From positions 496,001 through 560,000 of the forward strand of contig NZ_SWBO01000001.1 in assembly GCF_005116475.1 (NCBI RefSeq): a stretch of DNA of 64,000 bases, written 5' to 3'. Shown piece by piece: positions 54,881 through 63,731 of this stretch. Both the position numbers and the translations under genes were made by a program. The notes under the pieces were generated by a model, which made no database searches, was not told where the DNA came from, and worked only from the letters and a program-made list of their open reading frames with translations. Every line of letters begins with the position of its first letter. Positions within the stretch are counted from its first letter, which is position 1. The stretch is from Pedobacter cryotolerans. GTDB taxonomy: Bacteria > Bacteroidota > Bacteroidia > Sphingobacteriales > Sphingobacteriaceae.

Positions 54881-56989
54881 ATGGCAATCTCTAACTACAC
54901 AAACTTATCTAAAAACCATGCACTGCTTGCCAAGCTGTTTATGAATAGCTTAGAGGGAATGATGCTGGTTGATCAAAAAATGCAGGTCATTTTCCTTAAT
55001 TCATCTGCAACAGCGCTTATTGGCTATATACTTAGCAACCAACATTTCAACTTACTATCTATATGTGCCAAAGAATCTGCACAGCAACTCCAATCTACAT
55101 TAGATGAAGTATATGCAGCACCTGCTCAGGCAAAAAAAGTAAAACTCCAAATTTTACATTTATCTGGACATGAAGTTAGCATAGATTGTACCTTAATTAA
55201 TTTATTGCAAGATGAAGATGTGCAAGCAATTACCGTCCATTTTGCAGCGGCTAAAGCAGTTGAAGCGGTTAAAACACTTGCCGAAGATCAGCTCTATAAA
55301 ATGGTATGGTTTGAATCGGTAGTTACCAATATTAAGGATGCGGTAGTGATTACTGAAGTTAGCTACAACCCACCGAGCTCTAAAATCATTTATGTAAATG
55401 CTGCTTTTACCGCAATGACTGGCTATACACTTAGCGAAGTTATAGGTAAATCGCCCAGGTTTTTGCAAGGGCCTAATACAGCACAATCAGAAATTGACCG
55501 GCTTAGTGAGTGTATGAGTAGATGGGAGTCTTGCGAGATTACGATTGTGAATTACAAAAAAAATGGCGAAGAGTTTTGGGTTGATCTTTCCATTTCGCCA
55601 ATGGCAGATCATCAAGGAAATTATACCCATTGGATTGCAATTGAAAGAGATGTAACAGCACAAAAAGAATTGGAGAATTTATTGCAGAGTGCCACTCACC
55701 TTGCTGGTATTGGCGGCTGGGATTATGATTATGTTCATGACAAAATTAGCTGTTCTACCGTAACCAGACAAATTTTTGAATTTAATGAAGAAGATGAAAT
55801 ACCAACAATAGCAAATTTATCGAACTTTTTTAAGGATAAGGATGCACTAAATGATTGTTACCAGAACCTTCAAAAAACAATGCATGATGGTGAGCCTTTC
55901 GATTTTGAATTAGAAATTTTAACCACCAAAAATAATGTTCGTTGGGTTAGGGTAATTGGTAAGGCTGAGTTTAACGGATCAGCTTGTACGCGGATAAGGG
56001 GCAGCTTTCAGGATATTGATGCCAGAAAAAGATCTGAACTACTCGCCTTGGCTACCATGCGTGAAAAAATAGAAATATTAGAAAGCATTGGCGATGCCTT
56101 TTTTGCACTAGATGTAAATTGGAATGTAACGTATTGGAACGGAAGAGCCGAACTTTTACTGCATAAAACTAGAGCAGAAATACTGGGGCAAAATCTTTGG
56201 GATGTATATGCAGATACCATTGAGACAGATTTTTATGAAAAATACCATTGGGCAGTAAATAACCAGCAAGAGGTACATTTTGAGGCTTTTTATGAGGCCT
56301 TACAAACATGGTATGAGATCAGTGCTTATCCTTCTGCCAATGGGCTCTCGGTATATTTCAAAGATATTACGCAGCGGAAAATAAATGAGAAGGAAATTAT
56401 CGATTCAGAAAAACGTTACAGTGACCTCTTTCAGCTTAGTCCAATTCCGAAATGGGTATTTGATATGGATACCTTTAAATTTTTAGCGGTAAATAGAGCT
56501 GCAGTAAAACATTACGGTTACAGTTTAAAAGAATTTTTAAAGATGTCGATTTTTGATATCCGGCCGGAAGAGGAGTTTGATCGAACTAAAAATTTAATTC
56601 ATAAACAAAATAGGGGTAATCGATTTACCTCAAAAGGGTTATTTACCCATAAAAAAAAGAATGGAGAACTGATACGAGTAGAGATAAGAAGCACCACGAT
56701 ACTATTTAAAGGCAGACCAGCAAAAATTGTGATTGCTGATGATGTGACCGAACAAGAAAAATACGTACTGGCCATTGAGAAACAAAATCAAAAGCTAAAA
56801 GAAGTGTCTTGGATACAATCTCACATTTTTAGGGCGCCCTTGGCACGAATACAGGGCTTGGTTTCTATTGTAGAAAGTTCAGCAAATCAAGCCGAACAAA
56901 AGTGGGTGTTAGAAAAGATATCTTCAAGCGCTGATGAATTAGATGGGATCATCAAAGAAATAACCGCTAAAACAAAAATAGATAAATAA
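54881..56989 (+). CDS. Multi-PAS sensor protein ending in a DHp-like segment, no ATPase domain
   Basis: A 702-residue soluble protein with about five PAS-type domains (about 15-125, 146-265, 275-390, 393-500 and 505-625), followed by a helical DHp-like segment (about 630-702). It contains QSHIFRAPLARIQG with a candidate phosphoacceptor His648. There is no HATPase_c domain. This layout is known in Bacteroidota, where such proteins may signal by interaction with other kinases. In the second PAS, GKSPRFLQG (189-197) aligns with the LOV flavin-binding GRNCRFLQG but lacks the photoactive Cys. Signal unknown. It stands alone. Confidence 0.85.
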   Translation: MAISNYTNLSKNHALLAKLFMNSLEGMMLVDQKMQVIFLNSSATALIGYILSNQHFNLLSICAKESAQQLQSTLDEVYAAPAQAKKVKLQILHLSGHEVSIDCTLINLLQDEDVQAITVHFAAAKAVEAVKTLAEDQLYKMVWFESVVTNIKDAVVITEVSYNPPSSKIIYVNAAFTAMTGYTLSEVIGKSPRFLQGPNTAQSEIDRLSECMSRWESCEITIVNYKKNGEEFWVDLSISPMADHQGNYTHWIAIERDVTAQKELENLLQSATHLAGIGGWDYDYVHDKISCSTVTRQIFEFNEEDEIPTIANLSNFFKDKDALNDCYQNLQKTMHDGEPFDFELEILTTKNNVRWVRVIGKAEFNGSACTRIRGSFQDIDARKRSELLALATMREKIEILESIGDAFFALDVNWNVTYWNGRAELLLHKTRAEILGQNLWDVYADTIETDFYEKYHWAVNNQQEVHFEAFYEALQTWYEISAYPSANGLSVYFKDITQRKINEKEIIDSEKRYSDLFQLSPIPKWVFDMDTFKFLAVNRAAVKHYGYSLKEFLKMSIFDIRPEEEFDRTKNLIHKQNRGNRFTSKGLFTHKKKNGELIRVEIRSTTILFKGRPAKIVIADDVTEQEKYVLAIEKQNQKLKEVSWIQSHIFRAPLARIQGLVSIVESSANQAEQKWVLEKISSSADELDGIIKEITAKTKIDK

Positions 56990-57272
56990 TAACTTATAAG
57001 ATAAGATGAGCTCATTTAGCTTGCGCTTTGTTAACGTTTTAATCTAAATTGCTAAAAGGCCTAACTACGCATCAACTATACTTCATCTATACTTGATCTA
57101 TGCTTCATCTATGCTTGATCTATACTTCAATTTTGCCTCGAAGTTTTAAAGGTTTCAGAACTCCTTAATACAAGACAATGTATGTATGTCCCCGATCCTC
57201 GTAAAGGATGCAAATTTAAAAAGCCTGAACGATCGAAATAATATAAATATATTTGTAGCTTTTAAAGCTTTA

Positions 57273-58553
57273 ATGACTAGTAAAAAACAAATTGCAATTA
57301 TAGGTTTAGGTTACGTAGGTTTACCTCTGGCTATAGAATTTGCAAAAAAATATAAAGTAATTGGTTTTGATATCAACAAAAACCGAATAAAAGAGCTTAG
57401 AGAGCAAATCGATCAAACATTAGAAGCAGATTTAGAAGCTTTAGCAAGTGTTTTAACTACTCACAGCTTAAGTACAGGCTTAACTCTTTCGGCGCAGTTA
57501 GCCGATTTATCAGCTTGTACTGTTTTTATCATCACCGTTCCTACACCCATTGATCAGCATAAAATGCCTGATTTAAAACCATTGTTACTAGCTTCTGAAA
57601 TGGTTGGTGGGTTGCTCAAAAAAGGCGATTTAGTCATTTATGAATCAACTGTTTATCCGGGTTGTACCGAAGAAGATTGTGTGCCTATTTTAGAAAAACA
57701 TTCGGGTTTAAGCTATAATCAAGATTTTTACTGTGGTTATTCGCCTGAGCGAATCAATCCTGGGGATAAAGTAAATACCCTTACTACAATAAAAAAGGTT
57801 ACCGCTGGTTCTACTCCTGCAATTGCACAAACTGTAGATGAACTCTATGCAAGCATTATCACTGCAGGTACCCATTTGGCACCAAGCATTAAAGTTGCCG
57901 AGGCATCAAAAGCTATTGAAAATGCGCAGAGAGATGTAAACATTTCTTTTGTAAATGAATTGGCCCTGATTTTTGATCGAATGGGAATTGACACTTCCGA
58001 TGTTTTGGCAGCTGCTGCCACAAAATGGAATTTTTTACCCTATAAACCCGGCTTAGTAGGTGGGCACTGTATTGGGGTTGATCCTTATTATTTGGCTTAT
58101 AAATCTGAAACTTTAGGTTACCAACCAGAAGTGATTTTATCTGGCAGGCGTGTAAACGATAATATGGGGAAATTTGTGGCCGAAAAGGTAATTAAAATGT
58201 TAATTGCCAAAGACATCATGATTAAAGGGGCGAAGGTTTTGATCTTGGGTTTTGCTTTTAAGGAAAATTGTCCAGATACGAGGAATACTAAGGTAATAGA
58301 TATTTACCATGAGCTTAAATCTTATTCGATGGGAGTTGATGTATTTGATCCATGGGCTGATCCAAAAAAAGTGTTTAAAGAATACCAATTTCAATTGAGG
58401 GATGAACTCGAGGATCATTATGATGCAATTGTACTTGCGGTTGCTCACCAACAGTTTTTAACCATTGATTTTAAGACGTATAAAGATAAAGGCGCAATAA
58501 TTTTTGATACAAAATCCTTTATAGATAGGGATTTAGTGGATGCAAGGTTGTAA
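57273..58553 (+). CDS. Nucleotide-sugar dehydrogenase (TviB-like)
   Basis: A 426-residue UDP-glucose/GDP-mannose dehydrogenase-family enzyme, of the type oxidising UDP-N-acetylhexosamines to uronic acids (TviB/WbpO). Landmarks are IAIIGLGYVGLPLAIEFA (NAD site), VPTPIDQHKMPDL, VIYESTVYPGCTEE, CGYSPERINPGDK, the lysine region VAEASKAIENAQRDVNI, GLVGGHCIGVDPYYL (catalytic Cys) and LILGFAFKENCPDTRNTK. The ATG at 57273 (MTSKKQIAIIGLG) is preferred to upstream in-frame codons. It stands alone after the PAS gene. Confidence 0.93.
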   Translation: MTSKKQIAIIGLGYVGLPLAIEFAKKYKVIGFDINKNRIKELREQIDQTLEADLEALASVLTTHSLSTGLTLSAQLADLSACTVFIITVPTPIDQHKMPDLKPLLLASEMVGGLLKKGDLVIYESTVYPGCTEEDCVPILEKHSGLSYNQDFYCGYSPERINPGDKVNTLTTIKKVTAGSTPAIAQTVDELYASIITAGTHLAPSIKVAEASKAIENAQRDVNISFVNELALIFDRMGIDTSDVLAAAATKWNFLPYKPGLVGGHCIGVDPYYLAYKSETLGYQPEVILSGRRVNDNMGKFVAEKVIKMLIAKDIMIKGAKVLILGFAFKENCPDTRNTKVIDIYHELKSYSMGVDVFDPWADPKKVFKEYQFQLRDELEDHYDAIVLAVAHQQFLTIDFKTYKDKGAIIFDTKSFIDRDLVDARL

Positions 58554-59684
58554 GGAGAAGATAAGTCCTTAATTTATCCGTGATTGCCAGGGAAGCGCAG
58601 CGACGCGGCAATCTAGCTAGCAGTTCATTTATAACTTTTTATTCTTTGTTGTAAGTGTAGGTATTTCTAATAGGCCTCACCCTGTGAAAGCAATTTTGGT
58701 ATGTTAATGCATTGCCTCCCTCTCCAAAAGAGAGGGACTGAAGGGTTGTGCTTTTAACCCATTTGCTTTAGGTTTTGCGGCAACTAGGAGGATAGAGGGA
58801 ATTTACACCACAGCTACCGCATTAAGATCCCCACATGCGTGAGGATGACGCGAAATAAGAAGGTTTCGTCATTGCGAGGGAAGCGCAGCGACGCGGCAAT
58901 CTATCTAGCAAGAGGATTTCGTGATGCCTACTTTTTATTCTTTGTTGTAAGTGTAAATATTTCTAATAGGCCTCACCCTGTGAAAGCAATTGTGGTATGT
59001 TAATGCATTGCCTCCCTCTCCAAATGAGAGGGACTGAAGGGTTGTGCTTTTAACCCATTTGCTTAGGTTTGCGTCAACTAAGAGGATAAAGGGAATTTAC
59101 ACCACAGCTACCGCATTAAGATCCCGATTGTATCGGGATGACGCGGAATAAGAGGGTTTCGTCATTGCCAGCTTTCCGAAGTAAATTCGGAACACGCGAC
59201 TGGCAATCGGATGCTATGAGTGGGCGGTTGAAATCGCTGACCTAACTACCGCATTAAGATCTCCATCTGCTTGGGGATGACGCGAAATAAGAAGGTTTCT
59301 TCATTGCGAGGGAAGCGCAGCGACGCGGCAATCTATTTAGCAAGAGGATTTCATGATGCCCCACTTCATAATCAAAATCCGTCATGCTCAGCTTTCCGAA
59401 GTAAATTTGGGATAAGTTTTCTTGCCCTGGTAATGGAGTAAGATGATAGAGGAAATATACAGAGTAGCTACCGCATTAAGATCCCCACTTGCATGAGGAT
59501 GACGCGGAAGAAAAAAGAGTTCGTCATGCTCAGCTTCGCGAAGTAAATTCGAGACAGGTTTTTCTGGGCATCGTAATGCACTAGGAGGATAGAGGGAATA
59601 TGCATAATAGCTACCGCATTAAGATCCCCACCTGCGTGAGGATGACGCGGATTATAGGTTTGACTGCTATTTGTAATTTTAATA
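58554..59684. repeat. Mosaic of dispersed repeats, no genes
   Basis: A gene-free kilobase of repeats. A unit of about 290 bases is present twice, 58580-58856 and 58867-59149 (TTTTTATTCTTTGTTGTAAG starts at 58636 and 58932, a period of 296). Each unit includes a segment reading GGAAGCGCAGCGACGCGGCA, then CCTCACCCTGTGAAAGCAAT, and ends in GATCCC(C/G)A...GGATGACGCG. From 59150 to 59655 pieces of the same elements recur, with the AGCTTTCCGAAGTAAATTCG type shared with 48.0-48.3 kb. ATC/GAT-type stems recur in each. Confidence 0.85.
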
Positions 59685-60413
59685 TCACAAACCCAAATCT
59701 CCCTGCTTAGGCTCTTCATCAGTATTTAAAGGTTTCAATAAATCAATCCCTTTATTGGGTTTTTTCTTGGTAGAAACAGCATTGATATCACGGTTGAGTT
59801 TAGTAGCTACCATCAAAGAATCGGGATAGGGAACACACATGGCCAAGAGCTCATCGATGCTCTTATTTTTATCTAACCATTTCAGTTCTTGATTACGGGG
59901 CAGAATCACCGGCATTCTTTTTTTTGTATGTACCCTGCCAACAGTTTCGTTGGAGGTAGTGGTCATTATTCCATAAGTTCTGTAAGGTTCATTTGTCTCA
60001 GGATCCATCCATTGGCTCCACAGCCCTGCAAAGCAGAATGTTTTTTCTTTTCGACCGAGCAAGGTAAAATGATAGGGGTCTTTGCCATCCGCTTCTTCTT
60101 TCCATTCGATAAAACCATCGCTGATGATTAGGCAGGTTTTGCGGTTTACCAATAATGGGCGGTAGGTTTTTTTATCCATTACTTCTTCCGAACGGATGTT
60201 CCAAGTATCATAGGTAAGTTTGTTAGACAGCGCATTGTGCGGTACAATGCCAAAGTGCATATGTTGTATGCGGTCTGGTTCATCTGAAGTGATGATCAAG
60301 CCTTTGTCTGTAATTGCAATATTTGGATCTGGTTGATAACCCTCCAACCCCTTTAAAGGATGTGCTTTTAAAATTTCCTTGTCTTCTGCTGTTAAGGTAT
60401 ACCTTGCGCACAT
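59685..60413 (-). CDS. SOS-response-associated peptidase (SRAP, YedK/HMCES-like)
   Basis: A 242-residue SRAP protein that in other organisms covalently captures abasic sites in single-stranded DNA through its Cys2. Here Met1 is followed by Cys2 (MCARYTLT), and the conserved pocket residues are visible: N72 in WNIRSE, E103 in DGFIEWK and H162 in VHTKKRMPVIL. The rest has the SRAP fold pieces. It follows umuC with a gap of four bases on the same strand, so it is the last gene of the repair operon. Confidence 0.93.
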   Translation of the reverse strand: MCARYTLTAEDKEILKAHPLKGLEGYQPDPNIAITDKGLIITSDEPDRIQHMHFGIVPHNALSNKLTYDTWNIRSEEVMDKKTYRPLLVNRKTCLIISDGFIEWKEEADGKDPYHFTLLGRKEKTFCFAGLWSQWMDPETNEPYRTYGIMTTTSNETVGRVHTKKRMPVILPRNQELKWLDKNKSIDELLAMCVPYPDSLMVATKLNRDINAVSTKKKPNKGIDLLKPLNTDEEPKQGDLGL

Positions 60414-60417
60414 ATTA

Positions 60418-61662
60418 TCATTTTGTTTTTATAATATCGTTCCAATTGGTGGTGTATTCAGGACTTAAAAACTCCCTTCTCAATGTCCATCTTTGTTTCT
60501 GGCCTTCAGTAGCCATTCTTAAAGTGCCAGCTCCAAAATGAGCGTTTAAGTTATCCATTATTTTGCTCAATTTATCATGTGCTGCACCTTTATATTCACT
60601 AAACATATTTAATTGCACTTCTGTTTCGGGAATTAAGCCTGTAGCCATTACCTCTACTTTTTGAAAAAGATAACCTCTTACGTAAATTTTCCTTAGACCT
60701 TCCAACGCTGTCTTTACCAAATCATGCGTGTTGTTTACAGGATGAAGCAGGGCCAAGGTTATAGATGGAAAAGTTTGCCGATGGTTAGGGTTAAAACGGT
60801 TGGTTTGCAGCTTTACAGTAATGGCTGTAGCGCAACATTGCTCACGCCGCAGCTTAAGCGCCAATCTGCTCATGTAACTTGCTGTTGCTTCTCTCAACTC
60901 AGTATAATCTCCAGTTAATTTACCAAATGCCCTGCTGGTACACATCGCCTTTTTGCGGTCTAATGTTAATTCCAATGGTATACAGCTTTCACCCCAAAGT
61001 TCTCGCCAGAGGCGCACCCCAACAATGGTCATGTGGGTTTGTACCCAATCAATCGGCAGGTTTCGCAGCTGCTCGGCTGTTTCAATTCCCATGGCAATCA
61101 GTTTGTGTGCATACTGCCGCCCGATGCCCCATAAATCTTCAACAGGGTATGTAGTGAGGATTTGTTTAATTTTATCATCGGTATCCAATACCATTACACC
61201 ATTTTTTTTTTTAGCTGTTTTGTTAGCTACTTTTGCTAATACCTTAGTTGGTGCGATGCCAAGACTAATTGGGATACCCGTATTTTTTATTACTGTATTG
61301 CGCACCAAATGTCCGTAAGCTTCCAAATTGCTATAACCTTGCAAACCCAAAAAACATTCATCAATGCTGTAAACTTCTACTTCTGGCGTAAAGCGAGCTA
61401 AGTTGGTCATTACCCTTGCGCTCATATCGCCATATAAAGTATAATGACTAGAAAATACCGCTATTTGATGCTGCGCAATCAGGTCTTTGATCTGGTAAAA
61501 TACAGCACCCATTTTTACGCCCAGCGCCTTGGCCTCATTACTGCGGGCAATTACACAACCATCGTTGTTGCTCAATACCACAATGGGCATCCCATTGAGC
61601 TGCGGTTGGAATAGCCTTTCACAACTGGCGTAAAAATTATTGCAATCTGCCAAGCCAAACAT
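60418..61662 (-). CDS. umuC: Y-family DNA polymerase (UmuC-like)
   Basis: A 414-residue translesion polymerase. The start is ALADCNNFYASCE-type (MFGLADCNNFYASCERLF), with NNDGCVIARSNEAKALGVKMG; YSIDECFLGLQG carries the catalytic acidic pair; VLAKVANKTAKKKNGV and WGIGRQYAHKLIAMGI (helix-hairpin-helix) follow. At 350-354 QLNMF is a beta-clamp binding motif comparable to QLNLF of E. coli UmuC. The gene is three bases after the umuD-like gene. Lesion bypass is inferred from family membership. Confidence 0.94.
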   Translation of the reverse strand: MFGLADCNNFYASCERLFQPQLNGMPIVVLSNNDGCVIARSNEAKALGVKMGAVFYQIKDLIAQHQIAVFSSHYTLYGDMSARVMTNLARFTPEVEVYSIDECFLGLQGYSNLEAYGHLVRNTVIKNTGIPISLGIAPTKVLAKVANKTAKKKNGVMVLDTDDKIKQILTTYPVEDLWGIGRQYAHKLIAMGIETAEQLRNLPIDWVQTHMTIVGVRLWRELWGESCIPLELTLDRKKAMCTSRAFGKLTGDYTELREATASYMSRLALKLRREQCCATAITVKLQTNRFNPNHRQTFPSITLALLHPVNNTHDLVKTALEGLRKIYVRGYLFQKVEVMATGLIPETEVQLNMFSEYKGAAHDKLSKIMDNLNAHFGAGTLRMATEGQKQRWTLRREFLSPEYTTNWNDIIKTK

Positions 61663-61665
61663 GGT

Positions 61666-62085
61666 CTAATTGCTATGCGGTAAACAAGTCCAGGTCACTG
61701 CACCAAATATAGTGATCTGGCGGCCAGTAATATTTAAGCAGGCTTCAAAATTATCATTAATGCATAAGAATTGGCTGTTGCCCCGAATGCAAAGTTTTCT
61801 CGTAAGCCATTCCTCATCCACGCAACAAACAACCAACATTCCGCTTTTTACATTTACACTTTTGTCTACCACAATGATACTTCCTTTCCTGATTCCGAAA
61901 TAACGCATCTGGTCATCATCGGCTTCAAAATAGAAGGTGTTAATAGGATCGTTTACTAATCTCTGGGCAATGTGTAGGCGCTTTTGTGCGTAATCTTCCG
62001 CCGGACTAACAAAACCCGAAACCTTACCTGGGTTGGCCAAGGTATCTACAAATTCATTTCTTGGGATTTCAATTTCACGTATCAT
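61666..62085 (-). CDS. umuD: UmuD-like protein without catalytic Ser and Lys
   Basis: A 139-residue homologue of UmuD, the same length as E. coli UmuD. It has GFVSPAEDYAQKRLHIAQRL and FGIRKGSIIVVDKS, aligned with GFPSPAADYVEQRIDLNQLL and GISDGDLLIVDSA. Aligned ungapped from this point, the E. coli catalytic Ser60 falls on Gln59 (codon CAG, 61909-61911) and Lys97 on Arg96 (codon AGA, 61798-61800). Neither residue supports peptidase activity, so this protein should not cleave itself. The Gly of the cleavage site (KVSG) remains. The ATG at 62085 is chosen over TTG three codons upstream. Confidence 0.88.
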   Translation of the reverse strand: MIREIEIPRNEFVDTLANPGKVSGFVSPAEDYAQKRLHIAQRLVNDPINTFYFEADDDQMRYFGIRKGSIIVVDKSVNVKSGMLVVCCVDEEWLTRKLCIRGNSQFLCINDNFEACLNITGRQITIFGAVTWTCLPHSN

Positions 62086-62086
62086 A

Positions 62087-62130
62087 GCTAACAAAATTAG
62101 TTAGCAATATTACTAAAAATATTAGTAAAA
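62087..62130 (-). promoter_or_regulatory. Candidate operator of the umuD-like operon
   Basis: Just upstream of the umuD-like start are two inverted repeats. GCTAAC / GTTAGC (62087-62092 and 62100-62105) has a 7-base middle and begins one base from the ATG. TTACTAA / TTAGTAA (62110-62116 and 62122-62128) has 5 bases between arms. On the minus strand TTTTACTAATAT (62130-62119) is part of the second repeat. The hairpin nearest the ATG could affect translation, and the second looks like a repressor site. Confidence 0.55.
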
Positions 62131-62259
62131 TGTTTAAGCTAAATTAGTCACAAAATGTGAGTAACTTATGGTCGATATACTGCTAAAGAACTAGTACTTA
62201 AGGGCTAGTATGTGAATATACTTGTTAAAGTAATTGAAATTAGGCAAATAAAAAATTAT

Positions 62260-62271
62260 TTTTACTAATAT
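62260..62271 (+). promoter_or_regulatory. Shared motif TTTTACTAATAT upstream of the divergent gene
   Basis: The same 12 bases found in the umuD-like promoter on the minus strand occur here on the plus strand, 26 bases before the ATG at 62298 (33 bases before the start in the umuD case). ATTAACTAAC follows at 62275-62284, again similar to the GCTAACTAA of the other side. This suggests that both promoters are bound by one regulator. Confidence 0.55.
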
Positions 62272-62297
62272 AAGATTAACTAACTCACTGATATTTC

Positions 62298-63731
62298 ATG
62301 GCAAAGCAATCTATCCCCCAAAAAAGTACTAAAAATTTTGTTGAACATTATAGAGCATTATTGCAACAAAAAAAGTCTTTTCTTAATCAAAACAAATATT
62401 ACGCAATATTTATAGTTTTTGTATTGCCATGCTTAGGTTTTTGTATTATTCATCCAGATGTATTGATGAGTGTTTGGAGCAAGTTTAAGTCTAATGAATT
62501 TGAGACCTTAAGCTTGTCAAAGAAAAACATTTTAAATAAAGATCTGAATACCATTTTCTCTACAAGTAATCTATATTACAGGCCACAGAGTGGTGATGTA
62601 ATGGGAGAGGAAGAAGCCATAGATTATATCAAAATGAGTAATGATGAGATTGATATTAATATATCTCCCTTGACAAATCCATGTGGAACTAAATATATTA
62701 TTCAAAATGTTAACTATGGTTCTGGTGTAGAAGTTCATCAAGTTTTACCAGTGCAAACATATCAACCTTCAGATCCAGCGAAATATCTAAACCAAAACGA
62801 GTTGACAAACCTAACTTTTGAAGAAAATGTAAATGATAAATGTTTTATAAAAGCCGATGACGGTGAGGGGGTGGAAACTTTTAAAGTAGACAATCCTACT
62901 CTTGTAGTAAAGATAAATAATAATTCTGGACGGAATATGCTCATTCATGATATAAGTGTAGTTGTTAAAAAAAGCAGAAAAAATTTGTACCCAAATTTGG
63001 TGTTTGGACTGGGTACTGCATTAAAACTGCCGATTTTTAATGAAGGTTTTGGCATTGCTAGAAATATCAAGATGACATTTAATCTGCAAAGTATTGATGA
63101 GCCCCTAAATTTTAAAGGTCCATTTAAACACATGCTCAAAATTGCTGAAGTTAAACCAACAGATGACGACTCCCATTTCTATGGAAACAGCGTTGAGCAG
63201 ACAATGAGACCATTCTTTAGGAAGGAGTTGGATATAGATAGATTAGAAAAATACGTTTATGATCTTGATAGTTTAGACAAATATTACAAAATGGGAGTTT
63301 TTGGTAAGTTTAAAAGAGGCGAAGGAAGAGTGGTAGGTTTAATGTCATTCGAAGGGCAATTGCCAGATGGTACTTGGAAACGAGAAACCGTTAAATTCAA
63401 TTTTATTACACTTTTATATCAATTGGAAGTTGGCGGTGATTATGCATCTGACTATCAGACAGTGCACAACATCAAAATTAGGCCAACAGAAAAGGAATAT
63501 AATTTAACTACAACAGTTGATGCTAGTATAGCGCCAAATTCAGCTGGAAAATTAAACCTTTCTTTTTTTAGTGGCGTAGCAGCATACCATTTATTTGATA
63601 TTAAAATTAACTATAACAATAAGGAAAGTATAGTTATTAAGAATGTTTTTTTAAATGAGGGGCGTGCTCACAGCGAGGAAACTTTAACTAAGAGTTACAA
63701 CAAAGTGGCTAAACTTTCAAAAACAAAATAA
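62298..63731 (+). CDS. Hypothetical membrane-anchored protein divergent from umuD operon
   Basis: A 477-residue protein with one predicted transmembrane helix near the N terminus (about 34-52, YYAIFIVFVLPCLGFCIIH) after a basic segment. By the positive-inside rule the large C-terminal part (53-477) is outside the cytoplasm. I recognise no domain; the region looks strand-rich, with Tyr/Asp/Lys patches and a basic end. It shares the 12-base motif TTTTACTAATAT with the divergent umuD-like operon, so it may be co-regulated. Function unknown. Confidence 0.65.
   Translation: MAKQSIPQKSTKNFVEHYRALLQQKKSFLNQNKYYAIFIVFVLPCLGFCIIHPDVLMSVWSKFKSNEFETLSLSKKNILNKDLNTIFSTSNLYYRPQSGDVMGEEEAIDYIKMSNDEIDINISPLTNPCGTKYIIQNVNYGSGVEVHQVLPVQTYQPSDPAKYLNQNELTNLTFEENVNDKCFIKADDGEGVETFKVDNPTLVVKINNNSGRNMLIHDISVVVKKSRKNLYPNLVFGLGTALKLPIFNEGFGIARNIKMTFNLQSIDEPLNFKGPFKHMLKIAEVKPTDDDSHFYGNSVEQTMRPFFRKELDIDRLEKYVYDLDSLDKYYKMGVFGKFKRGEGRVVGLMSFEGQLPDGTWKRETVKFNFITLLYQLEVGGDYASDYQTVHNIKIRPTEKEYNLTTTVDASIAPNSAGKLNLSFFSGVAAYHLFDIKINYNNKESIVIKNVFLNEGRAHSEETLTKSYNKVAKLSKTK

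Noticed and set aside
55445..55471. LOV photoreceptor domain
   Set aside because: GKSPRFLQG lacks the photoactive Cys of the LOV motif; this is an ordinary PAS variant.
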